The translations under genes and the position numbers were made by a program. Shown here in pieces: positions 1 to 8,014 of a DNA stretch of 17,693 nucleotides. The DNA lies in contig LJUE01000013.1 of assembly GCA_001303885.1 (NCBI GenBank), positions 1-17,693 of the forward strand. The letters run 5' to 3'. The notes below the pieces were generated by a model. The model was not told where the DNA came from and searched no databases. It saw only the letters and a list, made by a program, of their open reading frames with translations. Within the stretch, counting starts at the first letter, position 1; the number at the start of each line of letters is the position of its first letter. This DNA comes from Planctomycetes bacterium SM23_32 (GTDB lineage: Bacteria; Planctomycetota; Brocadiia; SM23-32).

Positions 1-1
1 C

Positions 2-211
2 AGGCACGCCCGCGCCGCCGGCATCCGGGCCGAGGTGCACCCGCACACGCTGCGCCACAGCTTCGCCACGCACCTGCTGAGCGGCGGGGCCGACCTGCGG
101 AGCGTCCAGATGATGCTCGGCCACGCCGACATCTCCACCACCGAGATCTACACCCACGTGGACGGCAGCCGCCTGAGGGCGGTGCACGAGAAGTACCACC
201 CGCGCGGCTGA
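2..211 (+). CDS. Tyrosine recombinase, XerC/XerD type (3' end only)
   Basis: Only the last 69 codons are in the window; the gene begins to the left. The visible part is the C-terminal catalytic half of a tyrosine recombinase. Visible residues 15-19 read HTLRH (catalytic Arg18), residues 39-41 read LGH (catalytic His41), and Tyr50 in the segment TTEIYTHV is the expected DNA-cleaving nucleophile. The final residues (RAVHEKYHPRG) resemble the end of XerD, where the tail contacts the partner recombinase. In the Xer family these enzymes resolve chromosome dimers at dif with FtsK; phage or integron integrases share the same motifs. The ordinary chromosomal setting and housekeeping-like tail favour XerC/D. 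XerC and XerD cannot be told apart from this fragment. It converges on the following trpG-like gene, with two hairpins in between. Confidence 0.88.
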   Translation, partial: RHARAAGIRAEVHPHTLRHSFATHLLSGGADLRSVQMMLGHADISTTEIYTHVDGSRLRAVHEKYHPRG

Positions 212-232
212 GGCGGCGGCGATGGGCGAGGA

Positions 233-275
233 GCAGGCCTGAAAGGCAAGGCCTGCCCGCCGGCCTTCTGGCGGG
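233..275. terminator. Two adjacent hairpins between convergent genes
   Basis: An 8-bp perfect inverted repeat, GCAGGCCT at 233-240 and AGGCCTGC at 249-256, is followed directly by a second stem, CCCGCC at 256-261 and GGCGGG at 270-275. Each loop is 8 nt. The hairpins lie between the recombinase stop codon and the stop codon of the convergent trpG-like gene, where a bidirectional terminator would be expected. There is no clear T-tract, so intrinsic termination is only inferred. Confidence 0.45.
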
Positions 276-353
276 ACGAGCACGCTTGCCCTCCGAAACC
301 CCGCCCAAGGGCGCCACGGCGGAGGGAGCAGGACCACGAGGAGGAGAGGGGGC

Positions 354-917
<564 letters not shown>

Positions 918-949
918 GGCCGCCCTGCCAGCCGAGGTCCGGAGACTCC

Positions 950-978
950 ATTATCCGGCCGCCGTCTCGTCAAGTCAA
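950..978 (-). promoter_or_regulatory. Candidate sigma-70 promoter for trpG
   Basis: On the minus strand TTGACT (978 to 973) and GATAAT (955 to 950) are separated by 17 bp, each one mismatch from consensus. The implied transcript starts roughly 25 nt before the trpG start codon, a compact leader. The gap to the Nudix gene (918-1192) holds no other gene; it also contains a small palindrome, CAGCCACGGCTG at 1022-1033, that could be an operator (weak). Confidence 0.6.
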
Positions 979-1087
979 CCGGCCCGGCCCGCGCGCCGTC
1001 GCACTGGCCGCTGGGCATCGTCAGCCACGGCTGGCAGGACACCAGGTACGTGCACCTCTGGGAGCCGCGCGGTTCTCGGGCTGAGGC

Positions 1088-1117
1088 TTGAGGGCGGGGT
1101 CGGCCTATCAGTAGAAT
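1088..1117 (+). promoter_or_regulatory. Candidate promoter for the Nudix gene
   Basis: TTGAGG (1088-1093) and TAGAAT (1112-1117) are 18 bp apart, matching the sigma-70 boxes at 4 of 6 and 5 of 6 positions. It would give a leader of about 70 nt before the start codon at 1193. Confidence 0.38.
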
Positions 1118-1192
1118 GGCGCGACTTCACTGGAAGCGGGCCTCTGACCGCCGTGCTGCGGGTGCCCGGCCAGGCCGAGTCAAGGGGATCAC

Positions 1193-1855
1193 ATGGCTGC
1201 CGACTCCCTTCGCCGACCGCCGAAGATGTACGTCACGACCGATGTGGTGGCCTTCTGCGTGCCTCCCGGCCAGGACCTGCGCGTGCTGCTGATCAGGCGA
1301 GCCAATCCGCCCTACCAGGAGAGCTGGGCCCTGCCGGGCGGGTTCGTCGAAGAGGAGGAGGAGCTGCAGGTAGCGTGCGTGCGCGAGATGGAAGAGGAGA
1401 CCGGCGTGAGCCCCTCGGCATTGCTCCAGCTCGGCGCCTGGGGCAAGCCGGGCCGCGACCCTCGGGGACGCAACGTGAGCGTGGCCTACGTGGCCGCCGT
1501 GCGCCCCGGCGAAGCCGAGGCGCGGGCCGGCGACGACGCCGCGGAGGTCCGCTGGCACTCGGTGAGCAACCTGCCCCAGCTCGCCTTCGACCACAAGCAG
1601 ATCGTCACGGCCGCCTTCCGACGCCTGCGCTCGCTGGCCAACGGCACGCACTTCGTCTACTGGCTCCTGCCGGAGCGCTTCACGCTGGAGGAGCTGAGGG
1701 ACGCCCTGACGGCCGTGGTGGGAGAGCTGGTCACGGCGCAGGAGGCGCTTTCGTTCGCCAAGCGGGGGCGCATCATCAAGGAGGCGGCCGAACTGCCCCG
1801 CCAGAAGGACAAGTACCGCTGCGTGGCCGCCGACGCCCTGTCCCCGTTGCGTTAG
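1193..1855 (+). CDS. Nudix hydrolase with C-terminal winged-helix-like domain (NrtR-like)
   Basis: A 220-residue protein with a complete Nudix box at residues 50-72: G, five residues, E, seven residues, then REMEEETGV. This is the metal-binding pyrophosphohydrolase motif used on nucleoside-diphosphate derivatives such as ADP-ribose. After the Nudix fold (about 12-145) a C-terminal segment (about 155-215) contains the basic stretch AKRGRIIKEAAEL, which resembles the winged-helix domain of the NrtR regulators of NAD metabolism. Regulators of that family often bind ADP-ribose through the Nudix domain; here the catalytic box looks intact, so it may be an enzyme, a regulator or both. The start has AAGGGG (1182-1187) 5 bp upstream. 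No NAD-biosynthesis gene is adjacent, so any NrtR role is an inference. It is divergent from trpG and convergent with hisB. Confidence 0.82.
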   Translation: MAADSLRRPPKMYVTTDVVAFCVPPGQDLRVLLIRRANPPYQESWALPGGFVEEEEELQVACVREMEEETGVSPSALLQLGAWGKPGRDPRGRNVSVAYVAAVRPGEAEARAGDDAAEVRWHSVSNLPQLAFDHKQIVTAAFRRLRSLANGTHFVYWLLPERFTLEELRDALTAVVGELVTAQEALSFAKRGRIIKEAAELPRQKDKYRCVAADALSPLR

Positions 1856-1877
1856 GGCCGGCGCCGGCCTCGGCGCC
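1856..1877. terminator. GC-rich palindromes between convergent Nudix gene and hisB
   Basis: A perfect 14-bp palindrome (GGCCGGCGCCGGCC, 1856-1869) begins right after the Nudix stop codon. A second GGCGCC lies at 1872-1877, just before the hisB stop. It fills the 23-bp gap between the two convergent genes, so a shared terminator is plausible. There is no T-run. Confidence 0.35.
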
Positions 1878-1878
1878 T

Positions 1879-2478
1879 TCAGAGCACGCCCTTGGTGGAC
1901 GGCACCTCGCCGGCCATGCGCGGGTCAATGGCCAGCGCGGCCCGCAGCGCCCGCGCCGCCCCCTTGAAGAGCGACTCGGCGATGTGGTGGCAGTTGTCCC
2001 CCCGCACCAGGTCCACGTGCATGGTGATGCCGGCGTTCAGGCAGAAGGCATGCAGGAACTCGCGGACCAGCTCCACGTCGAACGCGCCGATCTTGGAGGC
2101 GGGGAACTCGACGTTGTAGTTCAGCAGCCCCCGCCCGCTCACGTCCAGGGCCACGCAGGTGAGGCTGTCCTCCATGGGCACGCGCGCGTCCGCGAAGCGC
2201 GTGATGCCGCGCTTCTCGCCCAGGGCTTCGGCGAAGGCCTGCCCCAGCACGATGCCCACGTCCTCGGTGGTGTGGTGGGCGTCCACGTGCAGGTCGCCCT
2301 CGGCCCGGCAGGTCAGGTCGAGCAGCCCGTGCTGCGTCAGCAGGTCCAGCATGTGGTCCAGGAAGCCGATGCCGGTGGCAATCTCCGAGACGCCTGTGCC
2401 GTCCAGCGACAGCTCGACGCGGATGGACGTCTCGCGTGTCCTGCGTTCGACGACGGCTCGACGTTGCGTTTTTGTCAT
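1879..2478 (-). CDS. hisB: Imidazoleglycerol-phosphate dehydratase
   Basis: A 199-residue monofunctional dehydratase of histidine biosynthesis. It converts imidazole-glycerol phosphate to imidazole-acetol phosphate, the substrate of the HisC enzyme encoded just upstream. Hallmarks are GFLDHML (38-44), the metal-binding HHTTED (68-73), the second histidine motif NCHHIAES (162-169), and the typical C-terminus STKGVL. There is no N-terminal HAD phosphatase domain, unlike the bifunctional enterobacterial HisB; the length is normal for the single-domain form. The ATG at 2478 is preceded by a purine-rich GGGGGAAGAAGG. It follows hisC after 36 bp and is probably co-transcribed with it. Other his genes are not in the window. 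Confidence 0.96.
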   Translation of the reverse strand: MTKTQRRAVVERRTRETSIRVELSLDGTGVSEIATGIGFLDHMLDLLTQHGLLDLTCRAEGDLHVDAHHTTEDVGIVLGQAFAEALGEKRGITRFADARVPMEDSLTCVALDVSGRGLLNYNVEFPASKIGAFDVELVREFLHAFCLNAGITMHVDLVRGDNCHHIAESLFKGAARALRAALAIDPRMAGEVPSTKGVL

Positions 2479-2514
2479 GGCCTTCTTCCCCCGTTCTTTC
2501 GGCGGATCTCCGCT

Positions 2515-3564
2515 TCAGGCGCTGAGCATCTCGCGCAAGGCCGACAGCACCACGTCGGTCTCTTCATTGGTGCCGATGCTGATGCGCAGGCAGTCGTCCA
2601 GCCTTGGCGCTGCGAAATAGCGCACCAGTATCTTCCGCTCGAACAGCCGCTCGTACAGCTCGGCCGCTTGGGTGCCGTCGGGCGCCCGGGCCAGCACGAA
2701 GTTCGCCTGCGACGGCCAGCATCGGAACCCGAGGCCCTCCAGCCCCGCAACGAGCCGCTTCCGCGTGGCCCTGACCCTCTGCACGTTCTGCTGCAGCCAC
2801 TCCTGGTCGGCCAGCGCGGCCCTGGCACCGACGATGGCCAGCGTGTCCAGGTTGTAGGAGTCCTTCACCTTGGTCATGCCTTCGATGAGGGGCTCCTGCG
2901 CCACCGCCAGGCCCACGCGCAACCCGGCCAGGCTGTAGGACTTCGACAGTGTGCGCAGCACGATCACGTTGTCATGCTCGGCGGCCAGGGCCAGGCAGTC
3001 CGCGTCGGCGAAGTCGGCGTAGGCCTCGTCAATCAGCAGCACGCCGTCCAGGGCGGCGGCCAGCGCGGACAGGTCCGCCGGGCTCACCGCCGTGCCGCTC
3101 GGGGCGTTGGGGTTGCCCACCAGCGTCAGACGCGCACCGGTTGACGCCAGGTCGGCCGGCAGCGAGTAGTCCTCCGGGAAGGGCACCACGACGGGCCGGG
3201 CGCCCTGGATGCGCGCCAGCGTCGGGTAGAGGCTGTAAGCCGGCTCAGGGAAAGCCACTGCGTCGCCCTCGGCGCAGAAGCTGCGCATCGCGATGCTGAG
3301 CAGGTCGTCGGAGCCGTTCCCGCAGAGGATGCATTCGGGGACGGTGCCATAGAGCTCGGCGGCCTGGCGGCGCAGGGCATCGGCCATGGGATCGGGGTAC
3401 TTGCGCAGCCCCTCGCCGCAGGCCGCCCGCAGCGCCTCCAGCACGCGCGGCGAGGGGGGGTAAGGGCTCTCGTTGGTGTTGAGCTTGACGAAGCCCGGCT
3501 CCCTGGGCTGGAAGCCGGGCTCGTAGCCCGCCATCTGCTCGATGTTGGCTCGCAGGTAGCTCAT
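2515..3564 (-). CDS. hisC: Histidinol-phosphate aminotransferase
   Basis: A 349-residue fold-type I PLP aminotransferase that converts imidazole-acetol phosphate plus glutamate to histidinol phosphate. Motifs counted from the chosen start are LNTNESPYPP (28-37), the cofactor phosphate region CGNGSDD (81-87), VGNPNAPSG (149-157), LIDEAYADF (177-185), and the Schiff-base Lys208 in TLSKSYSLAGLRVG. This is the usual HisC length. A longer reading from 3603 is open, but its ATG lies inside a perfect TATAAT box and the extra 13 residues are an arginine-rich stretch unlike the family. The ATG at 3564 (MSYLRANIEQMAGYEPG) matches typical HisC N-termini, although its ribosome site is weak. It is the first gene of hisC-hisB and divergent from the first CNNM gene. 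A related aromatic aminotransferase activity cannot be excluded, but the hisB partner makes HisC the best call. Confidence 0.94.
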   Translation of the reverse strand: MSYLRANIEQMAGYEPGFQPREPGFVKLNTNESPYPPSPRVLEALRAACGEGLRKYPDPMADALRRQAAELYGTVPECILCGNGSDDLLSIAMRSFCAEGDAVAFPEPAYSLYPTLARIQGARPVVVPFPEDYSLPADLASTGARLTLVGNPNAPSGTAVSPADLSALAAALDGVLLIDEAYADFADADCLALAAEHDNVIVLRTLSKSYSLAGLRVGLAVAQEPLIEGMTKVKDSYNLDTLAIVGARAALADQEWLQQNVQRVRATRKRLVAGLEGLGFRCWPSQANFVLARAPDGTQAAELYERLFERKILVRYFAAPRLDDCLRISIGTNEETDVVLSALREMLSA

Positions 3565-3601
3565 GGGGCGGCGCCTCGCGCGGCGACTGTCCGAAGGGGG
3601 C

Positions 3602-3631
3602 ATTATAGGTAAGGGTCCCGTCGAGCCGCAA
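3602..3631 (-). promoter_or_regulatory. Candidate promoter for hisC-hisB
   Basis: On the minus strand TTGCGG (3631 to 3626) and a perfect TATAAT (3607 to 3602) are 18 bp apart. The predicted transcript start falls near 3595, about 30 nt before the chosen hisC start at 3564. This supports that start over the longer frame from 3603. Confidence 0.5.
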
Positions 3632-3654
3632 GGGGCGCTTTCGGGGCGTGCGGC

Positions 3655-3683
3655 TTGACTTGTGCGGGCCTCCTGCTTAGTGT
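3655..3683 (+). promoter_or_regulatory. Candidate promoter for the CNNM gene pair
   Basis: TTGACT (3655-3660) and TAGTGT (3678-3683) are 17 bp apart. The -35 box matches 5 of 6; the -10 matches only at T1, A2 and T6, the most conserved positions. The transcript would start around 3690, upstream of the TTG start at 3739. Confidence 0.42.
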
Positions 3684-3738
3684 GGAGGCAAGCCGGTCGC
3701 CGTCGGTCGGCCCATCCGCGGCTCGCCGAGGAGCAGCC

Positions 3739-5016
3739 TTGGCAGCGGACATACCAGACCTACCGATCCGCCTGACCATCCTGGCCGTCTCGTTCTGCCT
3801 GTCGGCGTTCTTCAGCGGCTCCGAGACCGCCCTTTTCAGCTTCGAGCCCCACGAGCTGGACCTGATGCGCGGGGCCGGCGGCGTGGACGGGGCGGTGGCC
3901 CGCCTGCGCAGCCGCCCCAAGCGGCTGCTCATCACCGTCCTGTTCGGCAACATGGTGGTCAACGTCGTCTTCTTCAGCGTCTCCTACTTGCTCATCGTCG
4001 AGGTGGCGCCGCAGGTGGGGCGCACCGGGGCCTTCCTGCTCGGGGCGGCGTCCCTGCTGGCCATCATCATCGGAGGCGAGGTGGTGCCGAAGAACCTGGC
4101 CGTCACCTTCCACCGGCCGCTGGGCCGGGCGGCGGCCCTGCCCCTGCTGGCCCTCCAGAAGCTGCTGCTGCCCGTCATGTTCCCGCTCGGCCGGCTGGCC
4201 GACGCGGTGGCGGCCCTCATGGGCCACGGCGGGCCGGCCGTCAGGCCGGAAGAGCTGCGCATGCTCGTGGCAATCGGCACGCAGGAGGGCGTGATGGACG
4301 CGACCGCCGCGCAGATGATCGAAGAGGTGCTCGAAGTCTCCACGGTGCGTGTCAACGAGCTGATGGTGCCCCGCGTGGAGATGATCAGCTTCGACCTGCG
4401 GCAGTCCTGGGCGCGTCTGCTCGAGCTGTTCCGGACCGAGAAACTGACGTCCATACCCGTCTACGAGGGGGAGCCGGACCGGGTGCGCGGCATGATCCAC
4501 GTGAAGGACGTCCTGTTCCGGGGCGAAGAGGAGGACCTGGCCCGGCTGGTGCGGCGGATCCCCTTCCTGCCGGAGACGGCGACGGTGGAGGAGGCGCTCC
4601 GTCGCTGCCGGCAGGAGCAGCGCAAGAGCGCCTTCGTGGTGGATGAGTACGGGGCCGTTGTCGGGCTGGTGACCGTGGAGGACCTGCTGGAGGTGATCGT
4701 CGGCGAGATCGCCGATGAGTATGACGAGCGCCGGGCGCTGCCCGTCGAGCTCCTGTCCGACGGCACCTTCCGCGTGCAGGGGCTGCTGAGCCTGAGGGAG
4801 TGGGAGGGTATCTCCGGGGTGGAGCTGCCCGAGATGGGCGTGGACACGGTCGGCGGGCTCGTGATGGCCCTGCTGGGCAAGGTGCCCGAGCCGGGCGACC
4901 GGGCAAGCTGCGACGGCATGGAGCTGACGGTCGAACAGGTCGAGGACCGCCGGGCCGTCACCGTGCTGGTCCGCCTGAGGGGCAAGGCCGGCTCCGGGGG
5001 AGGGGCGGCCCCGTGA
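3739..5016 (+). CDS. CNNM/CorC-family membrane protein: DUF21, CBS pair and CorC_HlyC domains
   Basis: A 425-residue inner-membrane protein of the CNNM/CorC (hemolysin C-like) family, linked to Mg2+ and Co2+ export or homeostasis. Residues 10-160 form the DUF21/CNNM transmembrane domain with the signature AFFSGSETALFSF (23-35) and GGEVVPKNLA (112-121). Two CBS motifs follow at about 205-265 and 272-325, ending in VVDEYGAVVGLVTVEDLLE. A CorC_HlyC domain covers about 335-413, with GVDTVGGLV at 367-375. This is the complete four-part architecture. The frame is open from a TTG at 3655, but that codon is part of a promoter -35 box. The TTG at 3739 has GAGGAG (3728-3733) 5 bp upstream and begins just before the first membrane segment, so I chose it. 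The stop overlaps the start of the second CNNM gene. The transported ion cannot be read from the sequence. Confidence 0.9.
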   Translation: MAADIPDLPIRLTILAVSFCLSAFFSGSETALFSFEPHELDLMRGAGGVDGAVARLRSRPKRLLITVLFGNMVVNVVFFSVSYLLIVEVAPQVGRTGAFLLGAASLLAIIIGGEVVPKNLAVTFHRPLGRAAALPLLALQKLLLPVMFPLGRLADAVAALMGHGGPAVRPEELRMLVAIGTQEGVMDATAAQMIEEVLEVSTVRVNELMVPRVEMISFDLRQSWARLLELFRTEKLTSIPVYEGEPDRVRGMIHVKDVLFRGEEEDLARLVRRIPFLPETATVEEALRRCRQEQRKSAFVVDEYGAVVGLVTVEDLLEVIVGEIADEYDERRALPVELLSDGTFRVQGLLSLREWEGISGVELPEMGVDTVGGLVMALLGKVPEPGDRASCDGMELTVEQVEDRRAVTVLVRLRGKAGSGGGAAP

Positions 5017-5984
5017 GGGACTACCTGCTGATCGCTGCCTGCATCCTGTTCGCCGGCTTCTACAGCGGCAGCGAGACGGGCCTCTACTGCATGAACCGGC
5101 TCCGGCTGCGGCTCGGCGTGCAGAGGGGCAGCGCAGCGGCGCGCGCCGTTCAGCGCATGCTGGCCTGCCCCACGCTGGCCATCAGCACCATGCTGATCGG
5201 CACGAACCTGGGCCTCTACCTGGCCACCGTCCTGGCCACCGAGCAGATACGGCAGGCCGGGTGGGCCGTGCACGCCGAGCTCTACAGCGGCCTCATCATG
5301 CCGCCCGTCCTGCTGATCTTCGCCGAGGTGGTGCCCAAGTCGCTCTTCCAGCATCACGCTGACCGCCTGATGGGCGGCGCCGTCTGGCCGCTGAGGCTCT
5401 CGGAGATCCTCTTCTATCCGCTCTCGGCCCTGCTGCGGGCCATCAGCGCCGTGCCCCGCCTGCTGCTGAAGGCGCCGGCGGGCAGCCGGCGGGCACCGTT
5501 CACCGCCGAGATGTTCAGGTTCTACCTCGGGGCCGGCGCTGCTGAGGGCGTGCTCTCTTCGTTCCAGAGGACAATGGCTGAGAACATCCTGCACCTGGAG
5601 CTGCTGCGCGTCGAGGCGGTGATGACCCCGCTCGTCGAGAGCGTCATGGTGCCCGAGGAGGCCTCGGGGCAGGCCCTGCTGGAGGCCCTCCGGCCTCACC
5701 GCTACTCGCGCATACCCGTCTACCGCGGATCGCGCGAGCAGGTCGTGGGCGTGGTGAACATCCTGGACGTCGCCATGGCCGAGGGCGCCGTGCCGTCGGC
5801 CGGCGAGCTGGCGCGGGACGCCGTGTCCCTGCCGCGCTGGACCTCGGTCGCCGACGCACTGGCGCAGCTCAGGCGGGAGCGCACCCAGTTTGCCGTGGTG
5901 AGCGATGCGGCGGGCGGCGCCATCGGCATCGTGACTGTCAAGGACCTGGTCGAGGAGATTGTGGGCGAGCTGGAGGCATGGTAG
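5013..5984 (+). CDS. Second CNNM-family membrane protein (DUF21 and CBS pair, no CorC domain)
   Basis: A 323-residue paralogue of the preceding protein. The GTG start overlaps the previous TGA in a GTGA tetranucleotide, which suggests translational coupling, and GGGGGAGGGG (4996-5005) is a strong ribosome site. The DUF21 domain (1-155) has the same landmark, GFYSGSETGLYCMNRLRL (15-32), and AEVVPKSLF (104-112). Two CBS motifs follow at about 200-255 and 262-318. The protein stops right after VKDLVEEIVGELEAW, so the C-terminal CorC_HlyC domain of its neighbour is absent. The reading frame has no visible lesion, so this looks like a natural short form rather than a broken gene. Tandem CNNM genes of unequal length could form a heteromer (inference). 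Confidence 0.87.
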   Translation: MRDYLLIAACILFAGFYSGSETGLYCMNRLRLRLGVQRGSAAARAVQRMLACPTLAISTMLIGTNLGLYLATVLATEQIRQAGWAVHAELYSGLIMPPVLLIFAEVVPKSLFQHHADRLMGGAVWPLRLSEILFYPLSALLRAISAVPRLLLKAPAGSRRAPFTAEMFRFYLGAGAAEGVLSSFQRTMAENILHLELLRVEAVMTPLVESVMVPEEASGQALLEALRPHRYSRIPVYRGSREQVVGVVNILDVAMAEGAVPSAGELARDAVSLPRWTSVADALAQLRRERTQFAVVSDAAGGAIGIVTVKDLVEEIVGELEAW

Positions 5985-6024
5985 GGGCAGGGCGGCTGCG
6001 CCGGAGGCGTGAAGGCTCTGCCCC
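5984..6024 (+). terminator. Weak hairpin after the CNNM pair
   Basis: GGGGCAG (5984-5990), starting in the stop codon, can pair with CTGCCCC (6018-6024) across a 27-nt GC-rich loop. There is no T-run. It may attenuate transcription into the following dsbD-like gene. The remaining gap to 6096 shows nothing else clear. Confidence 0.22.
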
Positions 6025-6096
6025 GGGTCAACTACTGAGCGGCCGGGGCGGCGACCGTTCGCCGCTTGCCGGCAACGCGTATCCTGGGGGGCCGCG

Positions 6097-7935
6097 ATGG
6101 GCCGAGCCGGTCTGAGGACGCTGCTGGCCGCCTGCGCGCTGCTGGCCCTCGGCGCGGCCGAGGTGCCCTTGCCCCGGGCCGGCGAAGAAGACCTCTTCTG
6201 GTTTCCCAATCAGGCCGGCCAGGCGGCGGACTTCCGCGTGGCCGTGGCGCTGGCACCGGCCCGGCAGGCGGCCGGCGCGAGCACGCTGGTCGAGATCGCC
6301 TTCGCCTGCCGCCCGGGGTGCTACGTCTGGCACGATTCCATCGAGGTCGAGCTCGCCGAGGCGCCGGCGGGCATCGAGGTGGGGCGGCTCGTGCTGCCTG
6401 ACCCGAAGCGGAAGGACGATCCCTTCGCCGGCGGCGTCGTGGAGTACCTGGACGGCGAGTTCACCGCGAAGGCCGAACTGAAGCTCGCCCCCGATGCGCC
6501 GCCCGGGGAGCACGAACTGACGTTCACGGTGCGCTACACGGGGTGCGGGCCGGACATATGCCGCTTCGGCAGAGACGTTCGGAGGGCCACGCTCACCGTG
6601 CTGCCCGCGGGCCAGGCCGTGCCGGTGAGCGGCCTGCGGGCGGAGGCGGAGCCCGCGCAGCCGGCTGTCGAGGGCGAGTTCGTCCCGCTGTCCGAGGCGC
6701 CGGAGGGCGGCGCGCTGGCCGGCCGAGCGCCGCTGGCAGCCGTGCTACTCGCCTTCGTGGCGGGCCTGGGCCTCTGCCTCACCCCCTGCGTCTATCCCCT
6801 CATCCCGGTCACGGTGGCGCTGGTCGGCGCCACGTCCGGCCGGGGCCGGCTGGACGGCCTGGTGCGGTCGCTCGTCTATGTGTTCGGCATCTCGGTGACC
6901 TACTCGGTGGTCGGCGTCGTGGCGGCGGCCACGGGCGGCATGTTCGGTGCGTGGCTCCAGCATCCGGCCGTCTACCTGGCGCTGGCCGTGCTGTTCGTCG
7001 TGCTGGCGGGCGGCATGTTCGACCTCTACAGCATCGAGCTGACCTCGCAGCGCCTCCACCGCCTCCAGGCGGCCGTGCGGGGCAGGGCGGGGCTGATCGG
7101 CATCTGGGCGATAGGCCTCCTGTCGGGCGCAGCGGCCACGGCCTGCATAGCGCCCGTCATCATCGGCGCCATCGGCTACGTCGCCCAGCGCGGCAGCCTG
7201 CTGCTCGGCTGGCTCGTCTTCTTCGCCATGGCCTGGGGGATGGGCACGCCGCTGGTCGTGCTCGGCACGTTCAGCGGGCTGCTCAGGTCGCTCCCGAAGT
7301 CGGGAGCCTGGATGGAAGGCGTCAGGCGCTTCTTCGGGCTGGCACTCGTCGCCGTCGCCCTCTACTTCGTGCACAAGAGCGGCGTGCTGCCGCGCTTCGC
7401 GTTCCTTGTGCTGGTCGGCGCGTCCTCGCTGGGGGCCGCCGTCTTCACGGGCGCCTTCGAAGCGCTCACCGCCGAGTCCGGGTGGCAGGGCAGGCTCAGG
7501 AAGACGGCCGGTCTGGCCCTGTTCGCGCTGGCGCTGGCCGCGTTCATGGCGGGGCTTGCCGACCTCGTCGGCCAGGGGCCGGCCCCCGAGCAGGGCATCG
7601 CCTGGGTCACCTCCGAGCAGGAGGCGCTGGTTCAGGCCGACGCCGGGGGCAGGCCCGTGCTGCTGGACTTCTGGGCCGACTGGTGCGCGCCCTGCCACCG
7701 CATGTTCAGCACCACGTTCCGGGACGCACGCGTGATCGGGGAAGCCGGGCGGTTCGCCTGCGCCAAGGTGGACCTGGCGTCGCTATCAGACGAGCAGCAG
7801 GAACGCGTGGCGTCCGACTACGGCGTGCGGGGCGTGCCGACCGTGGTGCTGATCGGCACCGACGGCCGGCGCCGGGCCCACGCGGGCTACATCGGCCCGG
7901 ACCGCATGCTCGAGATCATGCGGGGCGTGCCCTGA
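6097..7935 (+). CDS. dsbD: Thiol:disulfide interchange protein DsbD
   Basis: A 612-residue protein with the full three-part DsbD architecture; the family passes electrons from cytoplasmic thioredoxin across the inner membrane to periplasmic partners. Residues 1-21 form a signal peptide. The N-terminal periplasmic domain (about 30-175) has a Cys pair at 150 and 155 in TGCGPDIC. The membrane domain (about 210-490, eight or so hydrophobic segments) has CLTPCVYPLIPVT with Cys231 and AATACIAPVIIGAIG with Cys350, the expected redox pair. The C-terminal thioredoxin domain (about 500-612) has FWADWCAPCHRM (Cys530/Cys533) and the cis-Pro loop RGVPTVV. The total length is near that of E. coli DsbD. An extra pair, Cys71 and Cys75 (CRPGC), sits in the N-terminal domain. 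The start has GGGGGG (6086-6091) 5 bp upstream. It lies 112 bp after the CNNM pair. Confidence 0.95.
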   Translation: MGRAGLRTLLAACALLALGAAEVPLPRAGEEDLFWFPNQAGQAADFRVAVALAPARQAAGASTLVEIAFACRPGCYVWHDSIEVELAEAPAGIEVGRLVLPDPKRKDDPFAGGVVEYLDGEFTAKAELKLAPDAPPGEHELTFTVRYTGCGPDICRFGRDVRRATLTVLPAGQAVPVSGLRAEAEPAQPAVEGEFVPLSEAPEGGALAGRAPLAAVLLAFVAGLGLCLTPCVYPLIPVTVALVGATSGRGRLDGLVRSLVYVFGISVTYSVVGVVAAATGGMFGAWLQHPAVYLALAVLFVVLAGGMFDLYSIELTSQRLHRLQAAVRGRAGLIGIWAIGLLSGAAATACIAPVIIGAIGYVAQRGSLLLGWLVFFAMAWGMGTPLVVLGTFSGLLRSLPKSGAWMEGVRRFFGLALVAVALYFVHKSGVLPRFAFLVLVGASSLGAAVFTGAFEALTAESGWQGRLRKTAGLALFALALAAFMAGLADLVGQGPAPEQGIAWVTSEQEALVQADAGGRPVLLDFWADWCAPCHRMFSTTFRDARVIGEAGRFACAKVDLASLSDEQQERVASDYGVRGVPTVVLIGTDGRRRAHAGYIGPDRMLEIMRGVP

Positions 7936-7951
7936 AAGACAGCAGTTCCTG

Positions 7952-7979
7952 GTTTCGTGTTTCGAGTTTCGGGTTGCGG
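7952..7979. repeat. Tandem heptamer repeat GTTTCGN, four copies
   Basis: Four head-to-tail 7-mers: GTTTCGT (7952-7958), GTTTCGA (7959-7965), GTTTCGG (7966-7972) and a diverged GTTGCGG (7973-7979). It starts 17 bp after the dsbD stop and upstream of the hsp20 promoter. I recognise this as a type of intergenic tandem repeat seen across diverse bacterial genomes (from memory, not checked). Confidence 0.75.
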
Positions 7980-8014
7980 AAAGGTGCGGCCATGGGCCGC
8001 GCGCCGCCGTTCGG

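Noticed and set aside
3565..3603. Thirteen-residue N-terminal extension of HisC
   Set aside because: Its ATG lies inside a perfect TATAAT box, and the added residues are arginine-rich and unlike HisC.
4461..6209. A 582-codon minus-strand open frame
   Set aside because: It is antisense to both CNNM genes and the dsbD start, low-complexity, and lacks a ribosome site.
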